A program made the position numbers and the translations under genes. Below are positions 10,189 to 21,572 of a stretch of 64,000 nt of DNA, piece by piece. Positions within the stretch are counted from its first letter, which is position 1. Every line of letters starts with the position of its first letter. This stretch comes from Brassica napus (Eukaryota; Streptophyta; Magnoliopsida; Brassicales; Brassicaceae), in assembly GCF_020379485.1 (NCBI RefSeq), contig NC_063435.1, positions 4,272,162 to 4,336,161 of the forward strand, read 5' to 3'. The notes under the pieces were generated by a model. That model made no database searches and had not been told where the DNA came from. It was given only the letters and a program-made list of their open reading frames with translations.

Positions 10189-13129
10189 ATGAAGCACAAG
10201 AGCCAGCAGCAGAAGAGGAAGAAGAAGAGGTCTTCCGCCGCACCTTCCGGCGGTGGAGCGGCGGCGGCGGCGTCGGACGGGAACAAAAAAGACGTGGAGA
10301 GAGAATCAGAAAAAGTCGAAAAGCAAAATATCGAATCGTTGATGGAAGCCTTCTGCTCCGTTTCGGTGGAGGAAGCGACGGCTGCTTATAGAGAAGCGGG
10401 CGGAGATCTGAACAGAGCGGCGGACGTTTTGTCGAATCTGGTGGATGATGATCCGTCCACGATCTCGGTCGCGAGCGGGTCCTCGGGTCAGGAGACCGGG
10501 TCGACGTCCGAGTACGGGGCTGGGTCAAGCTCGAGCTGCGGGGAGGATTTGACGAGAGAGAGGTGGTTTAAGGGAGGGAAGCAGAATAGAGTTGTTGCTG
10601 CTACGGGGATGGTGTCTTCTGTGATTGCAAAGGATTACTTGAAGCCTAACCCTGTGAGGAAGAAAGAGTTTCCTTTGGCTGAAAGGTCGTCTTATGAGGT
10701 TTGTGGGAATGGGAAGAAAGCTGGGGATAGAGAGAAAGCTGAACAGTTTCTGAGTTCAATGCTTGGTGATGATTGTGAGCTTAGCATGGCTGTTGTTAGA
10801 GATGTCCTCTGTGAGTATTTATATCTTTATCTTTGTCCAACAGTGCTATGATATGGAAATAGCTGAGAAATTGTTTATGAAGAGAGACAAAATTGACATG
10901 AAAGTCTCCTTTTTTTTATTGCAGGTCAATGTGGCTACGATGTTGACATGGTAAGTCTCCTTTCAGGTCTTTAAACTTACATGGGGCAGTATTGGACATG
11001 CCCCTGATATATGCTGATATTGGCCTGACGGTTTAGTTTAAAGCTTAATATTCTTTTCTTCTTAGGCCTTGAATGTCTTGCTTGACATGTCTTCTTCATC
11101 AACTGATGGTTCTCTAAGTGGTAGATGTTCCGGCATAGGACTCAGCGATAGTGTAAGTGATTGTGATTTATTCAGATCTGTTTATTATATATGTCTACAC
11201 GATAGAATAAAGTGCAATCTTCTGATATATTTAGCAGCCGGCCGAGTCATCATTTGATATTGATACTTCCGAAAGTGAACCAAGTTTCTGGGGAGGCTAT
11301 AATCCAAGGTTTATTGCTTCTCACTAGTTTTGGAGTTTATTCACACATTGTTACAGCATAACTAGTTCCTCGCAATTTTTCTTTTGTCATCCTATATTTT
11401 GTCTTTTCATCTTCTACAAAAGCACAAGAGAGGAACTATTTCACGGTGGAGGGCTCAGTTCATGAAACATACCATGTTTAAAATTAATTCTGAGACAGCT
11501 AAAATATTCAATATAATTGCTTTTGTTCAACATTTTTGGAAGAAGTGGTAACTTAGAATATGGCTTGTTTTTGCTCATGGTAGGGATTATTCGAAAGCTC
11601 TCATGAGTTCTGCAGATCCTTTTGCAACTAGCCAAGGAAGTTCTGCAGATCCTTTTGCAACTAGCCAAGGAAGTTCTGCAGATCCTTTTGCAACTAGCTA
11701 CGGAAGTTCTGATTCTGAGCCTTGTGATCCTCAAAAGGTGCTAGAGTCTCTGTTCAACATTCCCCGGAGTCCTAAACACGAACCAAAGGCGATGAATTGG
11801 AGAAATGTCGCAAAGAAAATGCAATCACTTGGTGGCATTGATGGTTCTTCTTCTAGTGGAGAAGGGTATCAGCCTAATACGTTAGGTATCTTACTATGGT
11901 TTCTTGATTTTTGTATCCTGCGTATTTGGCTGCAAATCACAGGCTGATTTTGCTATGAGTTTGCAGGCTCCGAGATTCTGGTGTATGTTGTTTTACCCGA
12001 TGAAACACTTAGCTATTTTGCTATGGTGTCATTGGGAAAAACATCTGAGGTCTTGACTTGTTTGTGTCGCTCGCAACTCTAGAATTAATCTTTCTTACTA
12101 GCAAATTGTTGTACCAATGAACTCCTACATGTATTGCAGTGAAGGATGATGGATATCATGAACTTAGAAAAGGTGCAAATGACCAGTGGAATGTGACGAA
12201 GTCCTACTATCAAAAAGTTAGTTTTACTTGTTTCCATATCTCTAGCAATGGTGGACTCCTTAACAAAACACCATCTAATGAATTTGTAACTTGTCGAAGG
12301 CTGCAGAAGCATATTCGAAAGGAGGGAGGGCCCATGCGGCTTACCTTTCTGAGAAGGTGCACCTCATGGTTTATTATGTTTCGTACTAGTAGGGAAACGT
12401 TTTTTGGAAGTGAGATATAAACTTGTGTCCTTATTCTTATAGGGGAGAACAGCATCTAAACTAGCTCAACGGGCAGATGAGAGGGCAAGCAAAGATATAT
12501 TCGTTGCCAGGTTAGCTGTTTGAAGGCATTATAGGAGTAATGCTGATACGCTTTCACCTTTCATCTTGTTGTGGACTAAGCCATCGTTGCATCTATATAA
12601 ATGCAGAAACAAGGGCATAGAGAATGTGATAACCATTGATCTGCATGGTCAGCACGTTAAACAAGCAATGAAGCTATTGAAGATGCATCTCTTACTCGGA
12701 TCATATGTCCCTTGTAAGTGTACTGGGTAAAATAAAATACAAGTTATAAAACCTGAGATATTCCTTTCCCTTCTAACAATTGTGAAATGAACCAGCCATC
12801 CAGACACTACGAGTGATCACAGGATGTGGGTCTCATGGGTTTGGGAAGTCAAAAGTGAAACAATCGGTAAGTTTATTCAACACCCTGTCACATTTGAACT
12901 AAATGGTATGCAAACTCTAAAATGATATCAGACCCGATTGATTGTGTACACAAAACCAAGAATCTAGTATTGCAGTTACAGTATAGTGATTATTGATGAT
13001 CAGGTGACAAACCTGCTAGAAAGGGAAGGAGTTAGGTATTGTGAAGAGAACAAAGGGACATTGCTGATCAAGCTTGAGGGATGTAGTAGAGAGTTCAGTT
13101 TCTTAGACACAGAGAGTGACTCTGAGTAA
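10189..13129 (+). CDS. CUE-like / DUF1771 / Smr-domain protein (At5g58720-like)
   Basis: Eleven-exon gene. Exons by GT-AG signals and frame: 10189-10810, 10925-10950, 11066-11152, 11235-11308, 11584-11885, 12140-12216, 12300-12356, 12443-12510, 12607-12713, 12796-12866, 13004-13129, giving about 538 aa. The start is the ATG at 10189 (MKHKSQQQK). Order of parts: basic N-terminus; two CUE/UBA-like helical segments (IESLMEAFCSVSVEEATAAY near residue 45, and AEQFLSSML near 185); a repeat (see separate entry); DUF1771 (YHELRKGANDQWNVTKSYYQ); and a C-terminal Smr domain with the signature IDLHGQHV and the loop GCGSHGFGKSKVKQS. Smr domains are nucleic-acid binding and often nucleolytic (LDxH/xGxG motifs); plant CUE-DUF1771-Smr proteins are little characterised. 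The acceptor of exon 4 could be 11235 or 11238, a one-codon difference. The frame is open throughout. Confidence 0.85.
11605..11706 (+). repeat. In-frame 33-bp coding minisatellite, three copies
   Basis: Three copies of a 33-bp unit in exon 5 of the Smr-domain gene, each encoding SSADPFATSQG (the last ends SYG). The first two are identical; the third differs only near its end, which points to recent expansion. Because 33 is a multiple of three, copy-number change keeps the frame. Each unit carries a D-P-F tripeptide, which resembles the short clathrin-adaptor-binding DPF motif; that resemblance may be chance. Confidence 0.95.
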
Positions 13130-13489
13130 GTTAAAACTAAAATTAAACTCAATGTTTTAGCTTTAGATCACAAAACTATGTCTCTCTGTCTATATCCCAT
13201 GCTAGCTCTGTGTGTTAAGTAAATGTTGACCAAAACCTCGCTTGATCCTTCTATTTTCAAGTTATTTAAGATTTATGAGACACTTTGGCTAACAGAGACA
13301 GTATGTATGAAGGACACAACTTCTGACATTTGTGCATCTGACTGACAAAGATCTCTGGGTTTAATGTTGATTGAGTTATAAGCAAACAGGAGAAATAAAA
13401 ACCAGATTGGTAGAATCATTAATAAGTGGCTAATATAGGTGTTTAAACACAAAAGTCATCAAGCACTAAAGGTCGCATGATCGATGGAG
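13130..13489. other. 3' flank of the Smr-domain gene, no gene seen
   Basis: About 360 bp between the Smr gene's stop and the dead cyclophilin. It probably holds the 3' UTR and polyadenylation region; nothing else is recognisable. Confidence 0.5.
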
Positions 13490-14380
13490 AATGCTCCACG
13501 AGTTGAGTTACAGAGAAAGCTCACTACTTTACTCTTAGGAGTTCCACTCTGATTCCCATCGGCTTCCATTTTTTGTACACCACATCCATTTCCGGACACT
13601 ACATGCCGTCCAACCTGTATAAAGTCCCAAGCTCTCTAATCAAAAGGAGGAAACATACTTGTGTGTTAATGTTGTGAGGAAACATACTAGCCGCTGATTC
13701 TGTACTCACCAGCTTGTTGTTAATGTTGTGATGAAAAACTGTGAACCGTTGGTGTCTTGGCCGGCGTTTGCCGTTGACAGAAACCCTGTGTAAAAGGAAA
13801 ACAAATTGATCAGGTTATTCAAAACCTCACTTAGGCAAAGAGTACAGAATACAGAGGAGGAAGGCCTCACCTGGACCAGTATGCTTGCGTTTAATGTTCT
13901 CATCAGCAAAGGTCTCACCATAAATAGATTCTCCTCCCATTCCATATTGCCATGGGTGAAATCACATCCCTGGAGCATTAAGCTTGGGATGATCCTATGG
14001 AAGGAGCTCCCCTTGTAATGTAGAGCCTTACCTTTCTTTCCTATACCTTTCGCCCTTGAAAATAAATGAGAATACGGTTTATCTAAGATCTAGAAATCAA
14101 TACAAACACTATCAGGCGTTTCATACTATTTACATCATTCCAATTCCCAAGCATCTAGTCTAAAGAACTCAACAGAAATATATTTACTGCAATCGATCAA
14201 TTAGCATGAGAAGAAAAAAAGGCTCAGATAGACGTACAGACACAAAGTGTACCTGAATAGAGCTTAGGGTTCTCAGAAGAAGAAGACTCCATATAAGCAG
14301 CGGCACTGAGCTAGCCACCTTGCACCATGCAAAGTGTTTCACTCCAGGGTACCGCATCTCTAATTCCACCTGCGCATAAC
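13490..14380 (-). pseudogene. ROC7/CYP19-type cyclophilin pseudogene (At5g58710-like)
   Basis: Minus-strand exon remnants of a secretory-pathway cyclophilin (peptidyl-prolyl isomerase). In gene order: a hydrophobic leader-like piece (SSVPLLIWSLLLLRTL, about 14310-14260); KGIGKKGKALHYKGSSFHRI into [11 protein letters not shown] (about 14060-13957); [42 protein letters not shown]; and a degraded C-terminus (GRHVVSGNG, then GNQSGTPKSKVV, about 13600-13520). A 2-bp insertion after FTHGN (about 13956) shifts the frame, the GGDFTHGN glycine is cysteine, and most of the N-terminal coding part and the WLDG/FGKV segment are missing. The frame then runs into unrelated sequence. The position between the Smr gene and PLC matches ROC7 in Arabidopsis, so this is a dead ortholog rather than a processed copy; exon spacing suggests remaining introns. 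Confidence 0.8.
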
Positions 14381-14608
14381 AAGAACACGTCAGTATCCAA
14401 TCGTATTTCGTCACCTGGCTTGTCGGTGTACAAGTGTACAGTACTTGATCCTTGACCTTGATATCATAGTTTGGGCCTTAGGACTATCTACAAAAGTAAT
14501 GGGCTTTCTAATTATTATACGGCCTATTAATCGATTACTCAACTCACCTGGCTTGTCAGTTGCCGACTTCTCGCTATAAACTTTTGTACGTGGTACTTTT
14601 TTTGGTAA

Positions 14609-14626
14609 AATTGTACGTGGTACTTT
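14609..14626. repeat. Target-site duplication, left copy (18 bp)
   Basis: AATTGTACGTGGTACTTT, repeated exactly at 15735-15752 on the other side of the retroinsertion. A partial third copy (TTGTACGTGGTACTTTTTTT, about 14584-14603) lies just upstream, so the site was also locally duplicated. Confidence 0.9.
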
Positions 14627-15734
14627 TTTTTTTTTTTTTTTTGGCTCAACTTCAACTTATCATTAACCAAAAGGTAGTACATGAATTGTAACCACAAGGA
14701 TTTCAACCACACTTACAAACAAAGTGATCTAGTATCACCTAGGAACACATAGATGGATCCTAAGCTACCCAATCATTTACTTTGTTGTAATTCTACCCGG
14801 TGAATGCAAACTCTCCCCACGACTCGGGAAAAGTTGCCTCTTAAACCACACCTAAATTTGACCACACTAAGTGAAAGCGTTAAGACACAACTAACTGAAC
14901 CAAATCAAGATTATACGTTTAAAGCTCCAGCTTTAGTCACCAACATGTACGAGTTCAGCTCTTGGACTAAAACATCTTCACCATACGGTGCAAGTCTAGC
15001 CATGGTTGTCGTTGTCGTGCTCAAACGCCTCACTTCATACAGCCTGAAAGACGGAAACACGTCCGTACTGATAAAGGCGGGCTCGGCGGCAAGCAACGTA
15101 GCTGGAACAGCAATCAGGGCTTCCAATGCCGTGGGCTCTACCACTGTAGATGCTGGAGAGCCATCTTCAGTGCTGGGAAGTAGAGCATCACCACGTACCT
15201 GCAACAGAGATCATCCCAACGGTTGACAAGTCCGGCGGAATGAGGCCTCTGCGACGCGCCGTACTCCGAGAACCAGAGGTCAAGAGCATTTTCCACCGCC
15301 AAGTCACCGCTCCTCCGTTTGGGACACCGTCTCACCAGAGGGTAGAGACCAAGCCGGAGAAGGGTTCCCACTGAGCAACGCGCCGCCGCCGTGAAAGGAT
15401 CGCCGGAGATCTACAAAACGAGAAAATCAGATCTGGCATCACACTTCACCCTAAAAGCCGACCTTTTCCGCCACCACTAGATCCTAGACTCGCCGCTCCT
15501 CCAAACTGCCGGTAGAACTCACCTTCGCCTTGAAGGTTTCCGGTGAAAACACCAAACAGTTCAGTAACAGCTTGCATATCGAAAAGGATGAAGGAGGTGA
15601 GGAGAAAGGCAAAGAGAAAAACAGGAAGGGAGGAGAGGGGTGGCTCCGGCACCGGTGAGAGCCGGCCCGGAGAACGGAGGTCAAAACGCTTGTGGAGGTT
15701 TTTAGAGAGAGAGATGGAGGTGAGAGAGAAAGGT
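14627..15734 (-). mobile_element. Poly(A)-tailed non-LTR retroinsertion (LINE-derived or Sadhu-like), ~1.1 kb
   Basis: On the minus strand this reads as a transcript-like unit: a CT-rich 5' leader (near 15730), GC-rich body, AT-richer 3' part and a poly(A) tail (the poly-T run 14624-14641 on plus). An 18-bp target duplication brackets it, as expected of target-primed reverse transcription. Minus-strand open frames (15138-15371, 14911-15204) are short and show no reverse transcriptase, endonuclease or known domain. It is therefore a non-autonomous element or a LINE with deleted coding region. The perfect 18-bp duplication suggests it is not ancient. Confidence 0.75.
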
Positions 15735-15752
15735 AATTGTACGTGGTACTTT
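15735..15752. repeat. Target-site duplication, right copy (18 bp)
   Basis: Exact second copy of AATTGTACGTGGTACTTT at the 5' end of the retroinsertion. Confidence 0.9.
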
Positions 15753-16840
15753 GAACATCATAATGTTTCTTTTTTATCAGTTGTCCACAAAAAAAATGTT
15801 TGTTTTCATTTTTGCACTGTTAAATATTTAAAACTATAATTCTTCTTTTCTTTGTATATATTTCGTTGAAGAATAATTATACTAACATTCTAAAAACAAA
15901 ATTGTCACGAAATTTTTTGAGTTGGCATGAGAAGGCCCGGTCGAATAATAATGCTTGTTTTTACACATACAGTCTTTTCTTTATCTTTAGTCAAACCTCA
16001 AAACAAACACATAAGCATGTCACATTACTCCTGTCCAGCTAACATTATTCTGGTTTCCAAGTGGTATTAATAAACGTAAAATGTCAATCTCATTTAGCTA
16101 AGCACGTTTATATTCACATTAAATATTTGATATATAAATATACTTGAATATTGTCAACTTTATCTGGCACAATCTTCCCGTATATTTTCTGTAGTAAGAT
16201 CATAATACAAGATCTTTTATAAAAATTCCAACTGATAAAAGTCTGATAGCATATGTTATTTTACATGCCTATTATTAACAAATCGAGATAAAACCTTATA
16301 CTTTTTTCTTTGGTGCCTAAAAGTAGAGTGGATATGAAAACAAAACAGAAGAAAACAAAAACACTTTAGATCTGTCTCTCCCCCACCACCAGTAAGTATA
16401 GCCACTACCTTATTTTTTGTTGTTGCCTTGTTGTTTCAACATATCTGAAATCTGTTTTTTCACACTTGACAGAATCTGAAACCAAACAAAAGTAATCTTC
16501 TTTAATTTCTTCTTCTTTATGTGTTTATATCGGGGAATTAACACCTGGCGATGATTTACACTTTTACTCCTCTAAATTACTCATTTTTTTAACTTTAGGA
16601 TAGAAAAATAATTAACGAGGATTATAAAATTATTACAAACAAAACTAGATTCACTACATAGTTTTTGTTTTCTTGTGTTCAGATGCGAGCGTGTTGAGGT
16701 TTGACGAAGAAATATTCCGAAATATTTTCAATGAATTAAAAAAGAAAACATTAAATGCAAGGAATGATCTGCCTATTTAAGTAGAACCAGTAAAGGCATA
16801 ACCTTTCCACTTTCTCCGATACAAAAAAACAACAATCTTC
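15753..16840 (+). other. Intergenic / upstream of first PLC gene
   Basis: About 1.1 kb without a coding region. The last few hundred bases are presumably promoter and 5' leader of the phospholipase gene; a leader intron is possible but I could not fix one. No distinctive motif stands out. Confidence 0.4.
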
Positions 16841-19828
16841 ATGGGTAGTTACAAAATGTGTCTCGTCTTCACGAGGAAGTTCAGAGTCACCGAGCCAGAT
16901 CCTGTCGATGACGTCAGACACGTCTTCCAGAAATACGCGGAAGGCGAGGCTCACATGACGCCGGAGCAGCTCCAGAAACTCATGGCGGATGAAACAGGAA
17001 CAGGAGGAGGAGGAGGATCGAGTCTCGAGGAAGCGGAGAGGATCGTTGACGAGGTGCTTCGACGTAAGCACCACATTGCAAAGTTCACCAGACGTAACCT
17101 CACCATCGAGGATTTCAACTATCTCCTCTTCTCCACTGAACTCAATCCTCCCATCGGCGACAAGGTTAGAAGCTTTGTTTCTCAAGTCAACTCATGTTTT
17201 TTTATTCCTGAGAAAATGGGCAGAAAGTCTTGATTTTTTCGATTGAATTTGCGTTTGTTTCTTTTACCAGATTGTCAAAGAAAGCTTATTACAAGATTCA
17301 GGAACATCTGTTTGTTTTTGATTCACATTTCTACATTTAGAAACTTTCTATTCTAGGAGCTGTTTACTTCTGAAGATCTGTTATTCTCAATGTTTGAAAT
17401 AGCTAGGCGGCTCTAGTTAGGTGTTTTATATATCGATTTTTCAAGCCATGTTTAGAGCATCTCCATCTCCACTCCATAATTTACTCTAAAAATGGAGTAG
17501 GAAATGGAGTAGGGATGGAGACGGTATTGGGTGTGAATTACCGACTAGGCGCGGATGCCTAAAAGGATTTTTAGAATTATTCTTTAGTGATATTTGATAT
17601 TGTGGTTTAAGTATAATCAACTATTAGGTGTTTTTTTTTAACTTTCTTTCAGGTCCATCAGAACATGGATGCACCTTTGTCTCATTACTTTATATTCACA
17701 GGCCACAACTCCTACTTAACCGGAAACCAGCTCAGTAGCAACTGCAGTGATCTTCCCATTGCAGATGCATTGAGACGAGGTGTGAGGGTGGTTGAGCTGG
17801 ATCTATGGCCACGTGGTAATGATGATGTCTGTGTTAATCATGGAAGGTATAACTTTCACTTTAGTCAATAATATGGATGTGTTTTCTTCCTTGGACCTTA
17901 TTGATCATGTTGAGATAAAAAAATGTAGGACCTTGACCAAACCAGTGAAACTAGGGAAATGTTTGGAATCTATTAAAGCTAATGCATTTGCTACTTCAAA
18001 GTATCCTGTCATTATTACTCTTGAAGATCATCTCACTCCTAAGCTTCAATCTAAAGTAGCCAAGGTAGAATTTCATTCTTCTCTTCCTATATAGTTCTTA
18101 ATGATAACATCTGTGTATATGAATTTTCAAATTGTTTGCAGATGATAACTCAAACATTTGGAGATTTGTTGTATTACCATGACTCTGAAAGTAGCAAAGA
18201 GTTTCCATCACCAGAAGAGTTGAAGGGAAAGATTCTAATATCAACAAAACCACCAAAGGAGTACTTAGAAGCTAACGATGCCAAGGAGAAAGATAATGGA
18301 GAGAAAGGCAAAGATTCAGATGAGGATGTATGGGGCAAGGAGCCAGAAGAACTTATTTCTACTCGATCTGAACTCGAGAAGGTTTGTAACTTTCTCACTA
18401 CCACCAAACACCATACTCTTAGCATTCAAATGCTTAGGTTCGACTCTAAATGGTTTCAGGTCGCAACTAATATAAGTTATATCAGTCAAGATGATGAGGA
18501 TAGAGGTTCTCGTGATTTTGATGTGTCATGCCCACTACAAGCACCAGAATACAAACGCCTTATTGCCATCCATGCCGGGAAGCCAAAGGGCGGTTTAAGG
18601 ATGGCTTTGAAGGTTGATCCAAACAAAATCAGGAGGCTAAGCTTGAGTGAGCAATTACTTGAGAAAGCTGTTGCATCATATGGTGCTGATGTAATAAGGT
18701 ATATAAATATATAATTGTATTAACTAGTGTTTGTTTGTTTGTAGCATATGAAGTTAATGTAATAATAGAAATGTCACAATATGAGCAGATTCACACAGAA
18801 GAATTTTCTGAGGATATACCCAAAAGGCACAAGGTTTAACTCTTCAAACTATAAACCACAGGTTGGTTGGATGAGTGGAGCTCAAATGATTGCTTTCAAC
18901 ATGCAGGTTTGTCTCAATATCTTCATTTTCTTGTATCTGTCATATTCAAGGCCGGTCCTGAGCATATGCTGGTGAAGCATTGGCCTATAGCCCCCAAAAA
19001 TTTTACATATAAACGGACCTTTAAATTTGTTTTTGTTTTTTTTTTTAAATGACTCTTACTAAATTGTTTGTAGCACCAAAATCGTATGTGTTTCTTTTGA
19101 CCATTGTGAAGCTAAATAATACTTGTGAATGCAGGGGTATGGAAGAGCATTGTGGCTGATGCAAGGAATGTTTCGAGCGAATGGAGGTTGCGGTTATGTC
19201 AAGAAACCAGATTTTCTAATGAATGTAGGTCCTAATGGACAAGTTTTTGATCCCAACGAGAACTCTTCTCCAAAGAAAACTTTAAAGGTTGGTTAGTGGT
19301 TTACTGTTGGTTCTTTCTCCTATGCCCTCCTCCGTACTATCATGTGCTTAGCATCTAACAATGGCAGGTGAAAGTCCTTATGGGAGATGGATGGCACCTT
19401 GACTTTAAAAAAACTCACTTTGATCTCTACTCTCCTCCAGACTTCTACGTTAGAGTATGTCTACTTCAATCTTGGTTTCTCCTCTTTTATCTTTATTCTT
19501 GAATTCGAATTTGAATCTTTTGATGAATATACAGGTGGGTATTGCTGGAGCGCCTGCTGATGAGACGATGGAGAAAACAGAAGTAAAGTATGATACGTGG
19601 ACACCCATTTGGAACCAGGAGTTCACATTCAAGCTAACTGTTCCTGAACTTGCACTGCTCCGTGTTGAAGTGCATGAGTATGATGCAAATGAAAAAGACG
19701 ATTTTGGAGGTCAGACTTGTTTACCAGTGTCCGAGTTAAGACAAGGCATACGAGCTGTTCCACTCTTCAACCGAAAGGGAGTGAAATACAGCTGCACACG
19801 GCTTCTTATGCGCTTCGACTTTGTCTGA
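16841..19828 (+). CDS. Phosphoinositide-specific phospholipase C (PLC4/PLC5-type)
   Basis: Eight-exon gene: 16841-17164, 17653-17846, 17929-18064, 18142-18698, 18789-18906, 19135-19287, 19368-19454, 19535-19828; about 620 aa, in frame throughout. It hydrolyses PtdIns(4,5)P2 or PtdIns4P at the plasma membrane to diacylglycerol and an inositol phosphate, with Ca2+ as cofactor. Domains: short EF-like N-terminus (exon 1); X domain with both catalytic histidines ([13 protein letters not shown], His about 126; VNHGR, His about 171); an acidic, lysine-rich X-Y linker; Y domain ([47 protein letters not shown]); and C-terminal C2 domain ending RLLMRFDFV. All key residues are present. Position between the ROC7 relic and the ARM gene corresponds to At5g58690/At5g58700 (PLC5 and PLC4); only one copy is here, so I do not choose between them. 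Intron 1 holds a MITE fragment and intron 5 a dispersed repeat. Confidence 0.92.
17455..17540. repeat. MITE remnant in intron 1 of the PLC gene
   Basis: GAGCATCTCCATCTCCACTCC followed by several ATGGAGTA units, in the style of the many CATCTCCA-ended MITEs of Brassicaceae. Only one recognisable end remains. Confidence 0.45.
18948..19070. repeat. Dispersed repeat in PLC intron 5
   Basis: AGGCCGGTCCTGAG, then CTGGTGAAGCATT and CCCCCAAAAATTTTACATA. A related stretch (CTGGTGAAACATT, then CCTCCAAATTTTAAAAATA) lies in intron 4 of the PLC1 gene near 31173. The class of element is unknown to me. Confidence 0.45.
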
Positions 19829-21572
19829 AGACGACCATTTTTGGTTCTTGTATCCTTCTAGATTCGTGTATCTTCTCTTGTTTATTTGATATGTTCTGAG
19901 AAATATATAGATCTTTTTGCATTCTTTTAAATATCTTACCAGTTTCTTGGGATATGAAGTGTTAAACCAATAAGAACCAAAGACTAATAACTTCTTGTGA
20001 GTTTATATCACATTAATAAGCATCTCTCATCTTAGATCTTAGCATACAATCGTATAATAAAAGTATGGAAGCAAAGGTGATACCAATAGTTATAATAAAA
20101 CTTCATATCCCAAGAAACTCTACCTCTAAGATGAGAGATGAGAGATGCTTATTAATGTGATATAAATTAACTCACAAGATGAGAGATGGGGTTGTGTGAA
20201 GATCTGCGTCAGATGTATCAGGAATGGCATCATCAGATGTTTCAACTGCGCGACAGACGATGAGAAGGTACTTAGGAGTTTTATTTTGCTCAGTGTCTAT
20301 TGTTAATTTTATCTCTTTGCTTGTAATGACTTGTGTAGACTCAGAGGAAGAACCAAGCTAAAAATGAAGAGAATGGATTTTTGATCAAGAATCCAGCAAC
20401 TAGAGTCGCCTGATATTTGATTCCTTCTGGAAAACCTTTAAATGGATTGAAGAAAGCACTTAGGGTCGATGATGGTGGAGTTAGATGGAGCACAAGTTCA
20501 AGAAAGCCATTGAAATGTATGGAACCTTAAGTCATACATGCAAATTCAAAAGAGACTATTGGTTTTGAGCTCGTTCTATACTTGAGTAATCGTAATATCC
20601 AAAAGGCCACTTGAGTAACCTCCTCCAACTACATGCCACTCAGCGGTTGGATGCACGGGAAAAGGATGGGACTCTGGTTTCAACATTTTGTATGATTGCA
20701 AAGGCGATAGACTCGTTGCGGTTACACTTCTCATGCGGTTTCAGTTTGCTTAAAAAAGAGAGTTTCTTTTTTTTTCTTATTGTCATCCTTGACAGAGTTG
20801 GAGCAGAGAAGCTTTCACTGTTGATAAAAAAAATCAATTCTCAGTAATAACTTGTGGATGAAGCAACACGATATCCGTACATATAAGAAGACAAAACAGG
20901 TTAAATAGCTATAGTTGGATAATGCTTTCTTAAATACGGAGTAGCATGCAGTTGATATATGAGCTTTTATTAGTTATGTTGAATTTTGCATATTTTGACT
21001 GCCTAATAAAAGACTTCTGCGATGTTTCCATGTTATTATAACAGAAAAATGAAAATGTAAATGTCAACGCAAACAAACATTCATACGTTTGATGTGGGGT
21101 AACTTGACTAATCTATATAATAAAAAGAGATTTTACTCGATGCATGCATGCATGGATGATTAATAATATGTTGTCATGATAATGAAGTTGGAAAAATGTA
21201 ATACGCAAGAGATGAAACCTACAGTGGTTCTGCTAATTACACTTTAATCAGTATACTAATCTTTAGAATCCATCAAAAGAGCTTAATATTAGAGGCTGAT
21301 GAAACCTTCTAGTAAAAGAAATGGTCAAACTTGGTTTAATAATAAAAAAAGTTGGTTTGATTTGGTCTTCTTCTGACAACCGAGTTATAATTTTAAAGTC
21401 CAAATAATCTGACTTTATACTAAATACGATAATCTTATTGGTGGGATTTAGTTTACTTAATTGAATTAAATCTCTTAACAAACAAATATTCTCCACACTG
21501 TAAAACACAACCCTGTTTGATGCTGTGAGAGAATCAAACACTTCAGCCAAATCAAAATTCGATCACACGGCG
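19829..21572. other. Intergenic between PLC and ARM genes; scrambled inverted repeat and unexplained segment
   Basis: Contains two inverted copies of short blocks (19944-20040 against 20098-20175; see findings). The segment 20190-20880 has mixed short frames that look like decayed coding sequence, but I recognise no family. The last 300 bp precede the ARM gene and probably hold its promoter. Confidence 0.4.

Noticed and set aside
11967..11981. A possible 15-bp micro-exon in the Smr-domain gene (after an AG at 11966 and before GTGTAT)
   Set aside because: Including it puts a stop in the next exon. Joining 11885 directly to 12140 keeps the DUF1771 frame.
14804..15374. Plus-strand open frames of 74-140 aa
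   Set aside because: They lie within the poly(A)-tailed retroinsertion, in antisense, and match no domain.
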